Source of the DNA: Filobasidium wieringae
Lineage: Eukaryota; Basidiomycota; Tremellomycetes; Filobasidiales; Filobasidiaceae
NCBI GenBank assembly: GCA_001600055.1
Contig: BCIV01000002.1
Coordinates: 4,287 to 68,286 of the forward strand
Direction: 5' to 3'
Length of the DNA: 64,000 bases
The stretch's first letter is position 1; the number at the start of each line of letters is the position of its first letter. The notes beneath the pieces were generated by a model. That model searched no databases. It saw only the letters and a program-made list of their open reading frames with translations, and had not been told where the DNA came from. Of this stretch, positions 1 to 12,138 are shown in pieces. A program made the translations under genes and the position numbers.

Positions 1-130
1 CAGACACTTTGAAGCGTGAGGAAACAGGAGGAATTGGTGTACAAGGTACACGACTCGTTTGAATAGCTAGGAATCGAAACACCTTGTAACTAGACACTCT
101 CTACTGTACTGCACCACGTTCTAAACCCCT

Positions 131-417
131 AAGGCAACGACTGCCTGATCACCTTGTCTACTGACCGAGCGGACTGGACCGACTACGTTGACACACGAGA
201 CCCCATCACCGGTGAAAGAATCCAACCATCTGACGAAATCTTGCTGGCTGAGCGTGCAATCGAGATGGGATTGGGTACCGGAGCTATGAAGGCGGAAGCT
301 CTAGCCAAGCTGGCAACACGAGCTGGGGTCACGGTGGTGCAAAGACTCGACGGTAGACGACAAGCGAACGAAGGCGAAAGACCGGATGATCTGCTAGCAC
401 AGTCAGACAAACACTAA
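131..417 (+). CDS. hypothetical protein, probable last exon (partial)
   Basis: An open frame ends with a TAA stop at 415-417 and reads as a charged, helix-prone sequence (about residues DPITGERIQPSDE to the C-terminal QSDKH). It has no ATG of its own. The frame is closed upstream by a TAA that overlaps a possible splice acceptor (CCCCTAAG), so it is best read as the terminal exon of a gene whose 5' exons lie before the window or in the first 130 bases. I do not recognise the family. It could also be a remnant, because the DNA that follows looks degenerate. Confidence 0.3.
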
Positions 418-1793
418 ATGTAAGCTTTGAGATCCTCCGGAAGCGTAATCTTCAAAGCTGACGGCCTTTCGCATCTTCCCAAACAGATCTTGATTTCCTT
501 CCCTCGATCATTCGCCGTCCCGATCTCGATCTCTCGCTGCACAACTCTGCCTCGTCAACAACCCATGCCTTCCGATTTCAAAAGCACGTCTAGAATTTCA
601 GTCTGCAACAACGATCAATTCCATGTACAACTTCCCAGCATCCCCATCCGACCCGAGTCACCTTTTGCCCTGTCCAGTATCTCCGTCTATCTTCTCGAGG
701 ACATCACGGACGAGAACATCATGGACGCCTGGGACCTTCACCCTCATCTTGCCCAAAATCCGACCCTCATTCTCGACGTGATACCCGTTGACCGACCTGT
801 ACGACGCCCCAAAGAAGTGACGTCCTGCGGCTCACCGAGTCTCCCATCGGCGGTTTGTAACACCCCGTCTGCCTCTTCCGGATGTTCGACGGTACAAACG
901 CTGGCCTTCTCGAAAGCATCAAGCGATTGAAGTTGAGCCCCCTAGCCCTTTCCCTCCCAAGTCGCGACCGATCAAACGATCACCGATAACGGCGAGTTTC
1001 TGTACGCAGCCCCGGACCCGTCAAATGTAAATGTCGCCATGCTGTCGGGCGAAGGGTGCGTTGTAGACCTTCTCGAAGCATGCGATCCAAGTGGAATCGA
1101 CGTTGGTCTTGTTTGCGCTCGCTAAAGACAACCCCTTGGCATCCTCGACCATCTTTTCCTATATCCCCTACCTCGATTGGTTCTCGTCCACGTTGATCTC
1201 GAGATCCCCGCTGTTCATCTATCGGACCAGCCCTTCCTCGTACTTGACCCAAGAGCCAGCATAACGCAAACTTCGGAGGTCCTTTGGCGACCTGACCTCT
1301 CGATTGGTGGCGATCACACTCGGATCACCGACTAGCAATACAGCGACCGCAACGACCTGTTCTCGGTCGTCGTCCTGATGAGCGAGAACACACTCGGATG
1401 GAGCCAAGGCGATATCAGCTTGGTAAGCGATGCTCTTCTTGGCTGGCCATGTCGAGTAGGAATCTTCCGCAGGCGACCCAAAACGGAGTAACTTGACCGA
1501 TTACTCGTACCCACAAAACTGAATGCTGTCGAAAGCGGAGATCCCATGGAAATGAGCTGTTGTTTGGTCTCTCGATCAATGCCCAGTGAATGCTACGATA
1601 ACACTTAAACTTGATTGAACGCGGAACTCCCCTTTGTATGAACTTTCGTGGTGGGAACCAATAGCAGAAAGCACGGCCAGCATTAGCAAGATGTTGACGA
1701 CACCAAACACCCCAGCAATATTGAAAGATCACGGCACTCGATACTGATACAACGAATAATCTAAGACACGTCGTTCATAAGATTTGAGCACCT
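418..1793. other. gene-free stretch, possibly degenerate coding DNA
   Basis: No frame here has a convincing start, splice sites or family motif. Short runs look protein-like on the + strand (around 690-930 and 960-1130) but are broken by stops and frame changes with no matching GT-AG introns. This would fit a decayed gene, though chance is not excluded. The right end is the 3' side of the CPL1-like gene. Confidence 0.4.
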
Positions 1794-2971
1794 TTACACG
1801 ACTGGACGTAACGATGTCAAATCTAGGAGCTTCGGATGATCTAGAAACGAGTCTTACTTTGACATTTCCCGCTGACACAGGCAATGTTCGATCCTTCCTC
1901 AACATCAAGCGAAGTGCAATCTACACCAGTCCCGTCTGCCCAACAACCTCCGCAAGATTGTAGATCGTTGAAAGTATCGACGCTATGAACCACCACAAGC
2001 ATGTTCCGTTAGCGATCGACGTGACATACCCTGCGCCACAACCAGCACCACATACCACTCCCATTTCTCGAGCCCTATCATGCATACTTTGGTATGGCGA
2101 GGACAGGCACCGACTCGCATCAACGTTTGGTCACGCTTATTGAATGCTGCGGATGGGATAAGTTCGCATGAAGTATGGTCCTCAGTACCGACGTAGCCAG
2201 GTTCGCATGCCTCGCACGAGGACTGTCCAGAAGAACTCGCAAACTCGTTCGAGCCACACGGCTGACAGGTAGGGTTCTGGTTGCTATAGGTCCCGGCAGG
2301 ACATTCAACACATGCCGACCTCTCGCTGCGAGAAAGTTGGATGATTTAGCCATCTGTTTAGACTTGGAGCGAAACTTTACTGACTCATTAGGGACCGAGC
2401 CCGGTGAACAGATCTCGCAGGTTGAGCTACCACCTGGCGAATATGTACCAAAATCGCAGCCGAAACAACCGAACTGGCCATATGCACCTGTGCCGACAGG
2501 ACAGTCCGTTGCGATGCATCGAGAACTATCAGGGGAACCTGGGAAGGAAGTCGTTCCACCTGGACAAGGTTCGCAACCCGAGAAGTCGTAGTTGGTATAC
2601 GTGTTGGCGGGGCACTCGTTGCACTCCGTACTCCCTTGAGAGGAAAAGAAACCTTCCGGGCACATCTGACAAGAATCGCCTGTGCTGTATTGTCCTGGGT
2701 AACATTGCTGACAGTCGCCATTTCCGTTGTAGACGGATCCTGGGTCACATGTGACCGTGTAACACTCGGACGCTCCTTCATCGCTGTATTGGCCATCGGG
2801 ACAAGCTTGACATTGGGCGGCGCCACCCAGACCAAATTGGCCAGGCTGACACGGCGTACATCCATTATCAATGAGCTCGGTACCTGGTGCACAAGACTGA
2901 TCCGCATCTTGGGCGCTGGCCAAACTCTGCAAAAGCGCCACAGACAGTAGTAGTTGAAAGGGTAGACGCAT
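1794..2971 (-). CDS. secreted cysteine-rich protein with C-terminal CPL1-like domain
   Basis: Four exons (2971-2381, 2321-2056, 1982-1858, 1801-1794) join in frame to 329 aa. The protein opens with a signal peptide (MRLPFQLLLSVALLQSLASA) and runs through Cys repeats of the CxPGxY/CxxCPxGxxS type (ephrin-receptor-like/GCC2-GCC3), about residues 25-230. The C-terminus has the motif order of the fungal CPL1-like domain: CPRHTKVC, then WECVDTFNDLQSCGGC, GVDCT and a final ACVSGKC. The second intron (1983-2055) restores the WECVDT motif, which supports the model. The 8-nt last exon is the weakest part. Family knowledge: Cryptococcus CPL1 is a secreted protein with this domain, and priA of mushrooms is related. 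The function here is unknown. A TATA-like element sits about 90 bp upstream. Confidence 0.85.
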
Positions 2972-3627
2972 GATGTAAACTGAAGGGAATCGTTGTCTAG
3001 TGATATGACCTGGTCCACATAGCTGCTCGATGTGTTCGCAACGTTTCAGTGAGAGGTATATATAGTCTCGAGTCGATTTACCTATTCGGGGAATGTGCTT
3101 GGCAAACTCGAGGTTGTTGTTTGTTGTTGTGACACAACGCGCCAGGGCGCAGGAACGAAAACGCCTTTCGAACACTCGGACTTCATCATCAAACCTCCCG
3201 CGTATTTTTGCTTCCCGTGCGAAGCGGTTAGATCTGGATGAGCAGCTTACAACAACGGCCATGTGAACTGTTTTGCTCTATTCACACGTTCTAATGGGAT
3301 CTCACGATGAGAATGTAAGTCCCGTAGAATTCCATAGAATCGCAAGTCTACCTCCGCCCGGAATTAGGCATTGCCCTTAAGCCACGAACCGAGTCCTAGC
3401 TTGGCTGTTCCCCGTGCAGATAACACGCTTGTCATCATGCACTGTACTTCAGAAAGATAACGCTATCATGCCACCGCTGAGGGATCCAATCGACAGATGA
3501 GCTCGGTATATGCAAACCCAATACAAGATCTTAGGCTATGCAGATAGATATCGTGTCAAGGGAATCGCTCGTATGCTGTCAACCGTTTACAACCACGCTC
3601 GTAAATCGTACCCACGCAATCCAGGCC
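2972..3627. other. intergenic, upstream of the CPL1-like gene and 3' of the aminotransferase
   Basis: Apart from the TATA-like element annotated below, I see no gene or repeat. Open frames here are shadows without splice support. Both flanking genes are on the minus strand, so this is a promoter for the left gene and a terminator for the right one. Confidence 0.5.
3057..3064 (-). promoter_or_regulatory. TATA-like element of the CPL1-like gene
   Basis: TATATATA lies about 86 bp upstream of the ATG at 2971, a normal distance for a fungal TATA box with a short 5' leader. It is the only such run in this intergenic region. Confidence 0.45.
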
Positions 3628-5245
3628 CTAAGCGAGTTCTGGACAGTCGACTGACCAGCCGGGAGGAGCGGGCATCTTTCCGTACTGGATGGCAGCGATG
3701 ACCTCGTAGATGGCTCGCGTTATAGGCCCCAGATCGTTTTGACAGTTGGGGAAAGTCAAGTCGTCGATCTTGGCTGATCCAGCAAGAGGTATTCCAATAC
3801 TAGAAGAGTCCGATCTCAGTTTGGGGTCCACTGCGGATGTTATCAACCCCCAGACTTACCGCTTGATGGGCAGCACAACAGCCGCTGTACCCGTTCCAAA
3901 AGCCTCGAGGAGATCGCCCTGGTCCCTCAATCTAGCCAACTCGGACAGGGAGATAGTAGTTTCATCTACGACCAACTTGTCCTTATCAGGCAATCCAGGA
4001 ATGGTCGCGGATCCGTCGATATGAGCCCTCGCAAGCTGCAAAACGGACATTCGGGTGACTCCAGGTAAAATCTGCCCGTCCAATGCAGGTGTCACCAAAT
4101 GGGTCTTCTCTCCGTTCCGGTAAGCGTAGAAAAAGTTCATCTGACCGGCTTCGGTCACGGTATCGCCTAAACACCATAGGTTCTGGTCGTATCCGATTTG
4201 CCTGGCTTCTAAGCAAGGCAAGAAACAAGGTCCATAGTTTCCTGCGAGCTATTCGTGTCCGTGATGACTTCAGATGGGCTGCTAGACGTCTTGTGTGGCG
4301 GTTTGACTCACCTTGTATGCTCCAGTACCACCTGGCCAAGCCCTGACCTGATCAACGCTAGCCAACAGAGAAACGGGTTTGAATCCAGCAGGGAAGAAAG
4401 GTCCTACGGGGGAACAGCTATTTGACCGCGTGTGAATGTGATCAGCCGATGTATTCGCAAACGATGTGATCCCATCGAGACTTACAAAACGACGATAGTA
4501 GCCTCATCCATACTTCCGCCCATTCCTAGAGTCTCTCTGGTACCGTACATCGTAGGTCGCAAGTAGAGAGAGTTAGGAGCAGAAGGAATATAGGTCTCCT
4601 CGAGCCTGACGAGAGCTTTGATACATTCCAGAAGTCCTTCTTCAGAAAAGTTCTATCGTATATTCAAGGTCCAATTAGCATTGATCATGATGGGGACCCG
4701 AAACACATGCTCACTGGAAGAGACAATCGAGTAGCAGACGATTGCATTCGTCTCATGTTACAGTCTGGTCGGAAAAGGTGGATACTGCCGTCTTCTTTTC
4801 GGAAAGCTTTCATACCTGCGACGTCAAGAATAGTCAGATTCGAGGTATACGACCACCTGATGCTCGCCGCGCTGACCTTCGAAAAGACTGATTCCATATT
4901 GAATGGATGGTGCACCTGGATGCATGGAGATCTTGCCGAAAGGAACGATTTCAGGATCTGACCAACCAGTCTGAGCGTCGTGCTCGATACGCAGCATGTA
5001 GGCTCCCTGGATTTCAAGCCAGGAGCATTAGTTCAGGACCAGATGACTACTCAGAAAGACTTACAAAGGTAGACCCCCATGGCCCCATATCCCCTGGAGT
5101 GCGAGGTACAGGTGGATTAGGGTTCTTAGTTATCCTAAGCCTCGAAGGCTGCAGTGCAGTTCGAGTCAGAAGACAAGCACGACAAGGAGACAACGTCGTA
5201 AACCTGGCTGACCTGGATATCGTTCTTCTCAGCTTGAATGGTCAT
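3628..5245 (-). CDS. BAT1: branched-chain amino acid aminotransferase
   Basis: Eight exons rebuild a class IV PLP-dependent branched-chain aminotransferase, which interconverts Leu/Ile/Val and their 2-oxo acids with glutamate/2-oxoglutarate. Visible motifs, in order: GYxLFEG-type ISLFEGMKAF, the LYLRPTMYG stretch, [28 protein letters not shown] (contains the PLP lysine), the FFYAYRNG region, GQILPGVTR, and [14 protein letters not shown]. An in-frame stop just upstream of [11 protein letters not shown] fixes the start unless another 5' exon exists, so no mitochondrial presequence is visible and a cytosolic form is inferred. The last intron is 3800-3859; others fall near 4.23-4.31, 4.41-4.49, 4.66-4.71, 4.82-4.89, 5.01-5.06 and 5.15-5.21 kb. 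ILV6, from the same pathway, lies 5 kb away. Confidence 0.93.
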
Positions 5246-7044
5246 TCTCAGAGGCTCAGATTATCTTGTATATGACGTTGAGCGTATGATCAAATGAGTT
5301 CGACGAAAAATCGAAGTTTGGAATCAATGTCAAGCATGTCGGATGTGCATAAATTCGGGCCATGCCGACTTCTGAACAAAAACGATTACGTAAGGTTTCT
5401 CGTCAGAGATAAGGTGGCGAACATGCCGAATTATTTGAGCAAATCCCGCATCAGAATTTCCACCTTGTCACCTTGGCCAGACCAATTGACACTGTGAATA
5501 CCCCTCTTTTTTTAGTTTTTTCCTTAGTTGGTCGAAGCGTACCGGCAACAATCTCCCAGCGATCGCTTATAGAATGTTGAAATCAATCGTAATCCGTCCT
5601 CATCTGTCCGCCGAAGCCGCATGTGAGCAGCGCAACATGTCCTAAGACACAAATAGTGCTGATATTCAAGGCCATGCGTTGTCCAGCAGGCTGTTGATCG
5701 ACCAAGATATCCAATCTAAAGTTCCTGCTAGAAAGCGATTCGTCTATCGCGCTTGGGAGTTTTGGCGGATTTTCCTTCATCAGTCAGGCCGATCTACCCC
5801 AACAGGAAATGACCGTTATCCACAACAAATTTGGGTCCGCCCTCCGGTTACCTGCGTCTCGGAGCACTTTTCCCTAGCTTGAACATAATCCTCCGAGTGA
5901 TTTAATGCTGAAAGCGATCTCCTAATAACGTGATCCCTCGGTGCACTCATCTCTTAGGAAGGATAAATGATCAGTCTATTCTTGGAGGAGTTGAACTACA
6001 ACAACGGTATTATCTGCGGTAAGAGATAGATACCTCCACAGTTCTCGTTTACTGGCGACGGTAGTATACCTTGAGAACTGAAAGTGAGCGGGTCAGGCGG
6101 GAGTCGAAGACGGAGTGTGGGAGAGAGTCTGAGTTTCAGTGCCCTCTACCTCAGACGGCATACAACCGATTTGAGAATTATGGCATAGTTTACATGAAGA
6201 CGGAACTGAAGATGGAGGGCCTTTTGAGTCCAAGGCGAGGACAATTGACAAAGTTCATTTTGTCAGTAAGAGGTCTGGCGGACGAATGACCATGGCATAC
6301 ACTGTCAAGTACTTCTCCTATTCCCTATTCTATCGAAAGCGCCATTTAAAAAAATTCGAGAGGCACTACTATTGATCCGGTTGACCGTGGAGGTTACTCA
6401 CTCTGTCTGATATCTATCGTCTGTTGCACTCCGAATTTCTGATAGATGTTAAAATGAACACTATAATCGGCGCTCTAACAGATACAACCCATCTCTCTCA
6501 ATTCACCTGATGTCGATTACAAATAATCGCATAAACGAACAGCATGAACGGTATGTATCGTCCTACTTCCTTGTCCCTGTTCATCCGAGCACCCTCCGTC
6601 CTTGTCTGAATTCTTCTCGGCTTCGAAAAAAAGGAATTGATGGCAAAAGCGGGTGCGGCGTTGTCTGGAGTTGACGAGGGACTACCGGTGTATGACGCCC
6701 ACCGCCTGTTTCCTGACGTTCTAGTGTGTGAAATTACAGTCAAACTCTTACGACGTATAGTGTAGAATAGAGCCTGCAAAGTACCCTGCAAGAACACGTC
6801 GAAACGTCTCGCAAGGTATGGGGAATCTATTACGATAGGTGAAACGCGTAGCATCTGAGCTCGGACTGAGCGAGGACCGTTCTGGAATTTCGAGATGAAG
6901 AGCATCTCGCAATCGTGGAAATCCCGAACAAAGCACAACCTTATCATTATTATTCTTTGGACCAGTACCGGATCGTATTCCCACACTATAGCACAAGATA
7001 CTGCTATACAATAGGCCTCATAGCCTGTTAAAAAGAAGGGCAAG
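5246..7044. other. 1.8-kb divergent intergenic region (BAT / mitochondrial IF-2)
   Basis: The region separates two divergently transcribed genes. It is AT-richer than the flanks, with short T runs near 5509-5522. I found no frame with both a start and splice or family support. Small open frames at 6071-6289 (+) and 6498-7679 (-, the latter antisense to the IF-2 first exon) have no recognisable features. Confidence 0.5.
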
Positions 7045-10000
7045 ATGTTGCGATGCTCTACATGCCTGGCGAGCTCGGTCCGAACAGGACATCGAACAAG
7101 ATCAATCGGACTTCGACTGGCTCCCGATCTCTCTTCCTCCTCTCGCAGGCTGTTCTCCACAAGCGAATTAGACATAGAATTGAATAAGCTGTTAGGAATG
7201 GGGAACACTATTACGCAAACCCCCACAGATGCGAGAGTTCCTGCTAAGAGAACATGGGAGAAACGTCCACCCAAGATGGTCCCTAATCCCAGACACGACG
7301 GCATGAATACGAATTGGAAAGAAGGAAAGACTAAAGAAGGTAGATCACAGGATAGGAATGAACAAAACGCTTCTCCCAGAAGACCTCGAGAACACTCATC
7401 AAGAGGACCAAAAGGGTTCGGAATGCGATCGCCAAATAACTCTTCCAATGAATCGATACCAAACGAACAAAAAGGTCCAGAAACTCGACGGAGAAACGCT
7501 CCTACGCCTCGAGCAGATGAGCCTTCCGAGCCATTAGCTGCAGAGGAAGACGACGCTTCCTCCCGCCGGAATCGCTCCCCCTCAAAAGGCCCTGCGAAGA
7601 TAGATCCGCGCAAGGACAAGAAAACTAAAGGACGTGGATCAGTGCATTCAAACAGAACACCAACTGTTTCGATACCCATGACGGATCCAAGGAGGAAATC
7701 AACGAATCCTGCGGAGGTTTCGACGAAACCGAAAATTCAGAAAGTACAGAAGAAGCAGGAGATCAAGGTCGAGAAGGAAGTATACATACCACCCATCTCG
7801 GTCAAAGTGGGAGATCTCGCAAGGATGGTGGATGTCCGATTACGTGAGTAGCCCTAGTCAAGCTTTGAATTCGTTAAATTGACTGATGAACTCGAATCAT
7901 AGCCAATTTGCAACAACGAATGAGACGGATGGGCATGACGGAAGAACAATGTCATTCCGATAATTGTGAGTACCCAAATCAAGTTAGCCCTGATCGATTG
8001 ATCTGATTAAATTCTGTTTAGACCTAATGAGTGAGGATGCGAGTCTGGTCGCTATGGAATTCGGGTTCAACCCTATTGTCGATGAGGAGAGAAGTTTCGA
8101 TATCTACCCAGAGTACGTATTGAGTATATGACCGCTATTGAAGTTTGACCGCAGCTGACGCTAGTCCACTGCCAGACCGATTGAGACGGATACATCCTCT
8201 TTACCTCTCCGACCACCAGTCGTTACGATCATGGGCCATGTAGATCACGGAAAGACGACTCTTCTTGACTCCCTCCGTCACACCTCTGTAGCTTCGGGGG
8301 AAGCGGGTGGAATCACCCAACATATCGGAGCTTTCTCCGTGCCATTATCCTCTCTTACCAACAGCGCAACCAGTTCGGACAGTAGTGTGAAAAGCATTAC
8401 TTTCCTCGATACCCCTGGACACGCTGCGTTTACAGGGATGAGAGCAAGGGGAGCATCGGTCACAGATATCGTCGTGCTGGTCGTTGCAGCGGACGATGGT
8501 GTCATGCCACAGACGAAAGAAGTCATCGATTTGGTGAGGAAATCGGGAGTGGGTTTGGTCGTCGCTATCAATAAGTGTGATAAACCGGGTCTCGATTTCG
8601 TGAGTGACCGAGGTCAGATCACGATCATTACCGTTGCTAATCCTGCTAAATTTGATTCAGCATCGTGTCAAATCCGCTTTGGGCACGGAACAGATTCATC
8701 TCGAAGAAGATGGCGGAGACGTCCCGTCTGTCCGGGTATCAGGATTGAAGGGAGAAGGGCTGGATACTTTGGTCGAGACTCTGGGTGTTCTTGCAGAAGT
8801 GCGTGATCTTCGAGCGAAAACGGAGGGACGAGGCGAGGGGTGGGTTCTGGAAAGTAGGGTAGAGCGAGGTCGAGGGTGAGTGGTTGCAGTACTGGAACGA
8901 CGTTGAACTCGCTAACGAGGCGAAGTTTCACCCCGATAGAAACAGCGCAACGATTCTAGTAACCCGCGGTACTCTTCAAGTCGGTTCGATCATCGTAGCA
9001 GGGACGACCTGGTGCAAGATCCGTCAGATGATGGACGATAAAAACCAACCCATCAAATCCGCTTCCCCCGGTATGCCCGTGACCGTTACCGGCTGGAAAG
9101 ATCTGCCTTTGGCTGGGGATCAGATCTTACAGCCTCCTGCCCCCGGGCACAAGGCGGAGGACGAGGCGAAACGGGCGGTAGCTAATAGGTTACGGTACAA
9201 AGAACGTCAAGCGTTGATGGCTGACGTCGAGGTGATCAATGAGAAACGACGGATAGAACGTGAACGTCAGGTGGAAGAGGAGACGAGGTTGGAAGCGATC
9301 AAGGCTGAGGGTGGGGATATCAACGCGGCCATCCGGTCGGATGAGAGGAAGGCGAGGAGGGAGGACGATGAGAGAGGGACCAAAGAATTGAGATTGATCA
9401 TCAGGGCGGATGTCAGTGGAACTGTCGAAGCGGTTGTGGGGTCGTTGGAAGGGATTGGGAACAACGAGGTTGGGACCAAGATTATCCATACGGGAGTAGG
9501 AGATGTGACAGATTCGGATGTTGCCATGGCCGAAGCGTCAGAGGGTAAGTGGTTTGGTAGCGAATCTCAAATGGGCAGGCCAGCTGACCTGCTAATTTTC
9601 AACAGCTACCATTATCGGATTCTCAGTCAAGGCGGCTCGATCCGTAGAAAACTTGGCCGCCTCCAAATCTGTGCCACTTCACCTAGAATCCGTCATTTAT
9701 CGCCTGATCGAAACGGTCCGACAGAAGGTTTCCGCTTTGCTTCCCCCCATCATAGAGACGAGAGTGGCGGGAGAAGCAACGGTGTTGCAGATTTTCACTA
9801 TCGCAGTCAAGGGGCAGAAGGACGGTCAAGTCGTCGCTGGGTGTAGGATTGGGAACGGGTTGATCAGTAAAGGAGATACTGTGCGAGTTCTAAGGGGCGA
9901 GAAGAGGGAAGTCGTTTTTGAAGGTGGGTCTTGATCTATCTATACATTACTAGCCTGGCATGTTGCAGTCACTGATACTCGTACCTAATCCAGGCCCGCT

Positions 10001-10145
10001 TGAATCGTTACGCCATTTGAGGAAAGAAGTCAACGAGGCGCGAAAGGGAAGTGAATGCGGGATGACCGTGACTGGGTATAGGGAGCTACAAGAGGGAGAT
10101 CAGATTGTAGCGGTACAAAAGTTGGAGAAACAGCAGCAGTTATAG
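7045..10145 (+). CDS. IFM1: mitochondrial translation initiation factor IF-2
   Basis: The start [15 protein letters not shown] gives an Arg-rich mitochondrial targeting sequence. A long, basic, Pro/Arg-rich N-terminal region follows. Then come [12 protein letters not shown] (IF-2 N-terminal motif) and the GTPase core: G1 [13 protein letters not shown]2 [11 protein letters not shown]3 DTPGHAAF, G4 NKCD. Domain II ([13 protein letters not shown]), a charged coiled-coil linker, domain III ([11 protein letters not shown]) and the C-terminal beta-barrel ending [13 protein letters not shown] complete the order. Introns include 7844-7902, 7966-8021 and about 8113-8175; others are near 8.60-8.66, 8.88-8.93, 9.54-9.61 and 9.92-9.99 kb. 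It recruits initiator fMet-tRNA to the mitoribosome. All expected domains are present, so the gene looks intact. Confidence 0.95.
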
Positions 10146-10161
10146 ATAAAGGTCGATGGTG

Positions 10162-10221
10162 GACTAGACTAGACTAGCTGTGTAGGATAGAGTGGAGTGG
10201 AGTGGAGTAGAGTAGAGTAGA
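10162..10221. repeat. pentanucleotide microsatellites in the IF-2 3' region
   Basis: Three GACTA units (10162-10177) are followed by a GGAGT/AGAGT run at 10188-10221, just after the IF-2 stop codon. These are simple sequence repeats with no coding role. Confidence 0.8.
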
Positions 10222-10409
10222 CATGGTAGGCATGACAGACACCCTTCATACCCGCATTTGCTGTTTGACCCGAAGGAAAGCGCGCGCTTACGGCACCGGA
10301 AAGTGCAACTCTACTTACCAAGTCAACGTTATCGATTCGGGTCTCAGCTACTTGGCTTCCAATTCCTGACCATCGCCTACCTCCCTTGCGCCCTCATCTG
10401 CCCGTCATC

Positions 10410-11848
10410 ATGTCCGCATTCAGGTCGTCCATCGCTATCAAGGCAGCCGCCAAGTCTTGGGCTCCGACCAAGAGCTCGTTCCCCGCCGTAGCGGTCAGGT
10501 TCAACTCGAGCTCGAGTCAGTCTAATGGAAAGGCTCCTAGGCCTATCGATGACAGTACCAGTGCTTTGGACTGTGAGTTAGAACTGTTTCTGAAGGATAA
10601 TCGTTCGAAAAAGCTGATCCGAAGAACTCTGGCTGATGACTTTCTCTCGCAGACAAGATGACCCGAAGACGACCTCCCCCTCTTCCCGTTCAAACTCACC
10701 CTCGTTCCCCTACCGCCGAAGAGGCCGTCACTAACATCCTCTACAACACACCTGCCCCCAGCTCTGAGCCCTACAAGAGGTAAATCCAGGCTTTCCGTTT
10801 CCTGAGCGTAATGTCCAATGACTAACGGAATGCTGGAATGCGATAAAGGCATACCTTCAACTGTCTAGTACAGAACGAACCAGGTGTTTTGTCCCGAGTG
10901 TCAGGTATTCTTGCAGCCAGAGGATTCAACATTGGTAAGTTAAGCATCGCGGGAAGAATCCGAATGTGATCGCTAATTTGTCTCAAGTGACATAGATTCC
11001 TTGGTTGTATGTCAAACTGAGATCCGGGATCTGTCCAGGATGTGTATTGTGTTGCGAGGACAAGATGGTGTGATTGAACAAGCCAGGAGGCAATTGGAGG
11101 ATCTCGTGAGTCTATCTTGCGCTGAGTCGGTAGGAGACCAAGTGGACCGATGAGGAATATATATTCAGGTACCTGTCTGGGCCGTATTGGATTACACCAA
11201 CACCAACACCATCGCTCGGGAACTTTTACTCGCCAAAGTTTCCGTTCTCGGACCAGAATACGCTGAACAGCAGATGTCCGGTGGACCCACACATTCTCCT
11301 CACGAATCCAACGATCAGATTCATTCTTTCGTTACTGCGGATGGTCAGCATCCTCAAGAAGCTTCTACCAAATATGACGCGGAGGATGCCATGGCTCGTC
11401 GATTCGAGTCTGCCGGAGCCGCCGGACTTCCCAATTCTCTCCCCTCGTTCAGTTCTCATCATCAACAAGGTCATGCTCTGAGTCAATCGGAAGCATTGAT
11501 CTCGAAGAACTTGCATTTGAACGCGATCAAGACGTTGACGGATCAGTTCGGAGGAAGATTGGTGGATGTTGCGGAGAACTCGGTTATTGTTGAATTGACC
11601 GCAAAGAGTGCCAGGGTCGAGGCTTTCTTGTCCTTGCTCAGACCGTTCGGGATTCTCGAGGCCGCTCGATCAGGTGAGTCCAATTCAAGTTGTTTTTACC
11701 ATCGCCAGGAATATCGAATCGACCTCATGTCTCGCTTCTATCAGGGTCCATGGTCATGCCTCGAACTCCTATCCCTCGAGCACCATACGAAGACGATGAA
11801 ATGGCGGAAGCCAGTGCGGTCGACGTCTCCTTGCTTCCTCCCGGTTAA
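10410..11848 (+). CDS. ILV6: acetolactate synthase regulatory (small) subunit
   Basis: The start MSAFRSSIAIKAAAKSW gives a mitochondrial presequence. The body has the ACT-domain hallmark HTFNCLVQNEPGVLSRVSG, then ILAARGFNIDSLVV and RMCIVLRGQDGVIEQA, a second half with DQFGGRLVDVAENSVIVEL, and ends GILEAARSGSMVMPRTPIPR...LLPPG. These are the features of the fungal regulatory subunit, which binds valine/ATP and stimulates the catalytic subunit Ilv2 in isoleucine/valine synthesis. Introns occur near 10.57-10.65, 10.78-10.85, 10.93-11.0, 11.11-11.17 and 11.67-11.75 kb. A fungal insertion of about 80 aa between the ACT region and the C-terminal domain is present. Confidence 0.95.
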
Positions 11849-12138
11849 GCGCGACACAAGCTGCGAAATTCAACAACAAAAAAAGACCAGAGGTTGTTTG
11901 TATACCTACATGTTGTCTATACTTGGTCGACGGTTGTTGAACTTGAACTTGGTCCGGACTTGGGGGAAGGGGAAAGCGATGTCTTATGCGATGATACCAT
12001 ATATTTCGAGAACCTGTTTTGTTTGTTTTGTGATGACGAGTCGCCTAAGGAAATCGTTCAAGTTTATCACTCCTGCTCGAATGTGTCTTTGGCTTTCTGG
12101 AAGCCCATCGTTTGTTCACATTCATATTCCCCGCAACA

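Noticed and set aside
2120..3262. Longer minus-strand protein starting at 3262 for the CPL1-like gene
   Set aside because: The extra N-terminal region lies upstream of a TATA box and before a classical signal peptide beginning at 2971. The frame beyond 2380 reads intron sequence.
4370..4400. GGGTTTGAATCCAGC resembles a tRNA T-arm
   Set aside because: It is coding sequence of the aminotransferase, read on the other strand as AGFKPVSL. No cloverleaf forms.
3628..11848. BAT, IF-2 and ILV6 as a biosynthetic gene cluster
   Set aside because: IF-2 is unrelated, the genes are on different strands, and no regulator, transporter or further pathway enzyme is linked.
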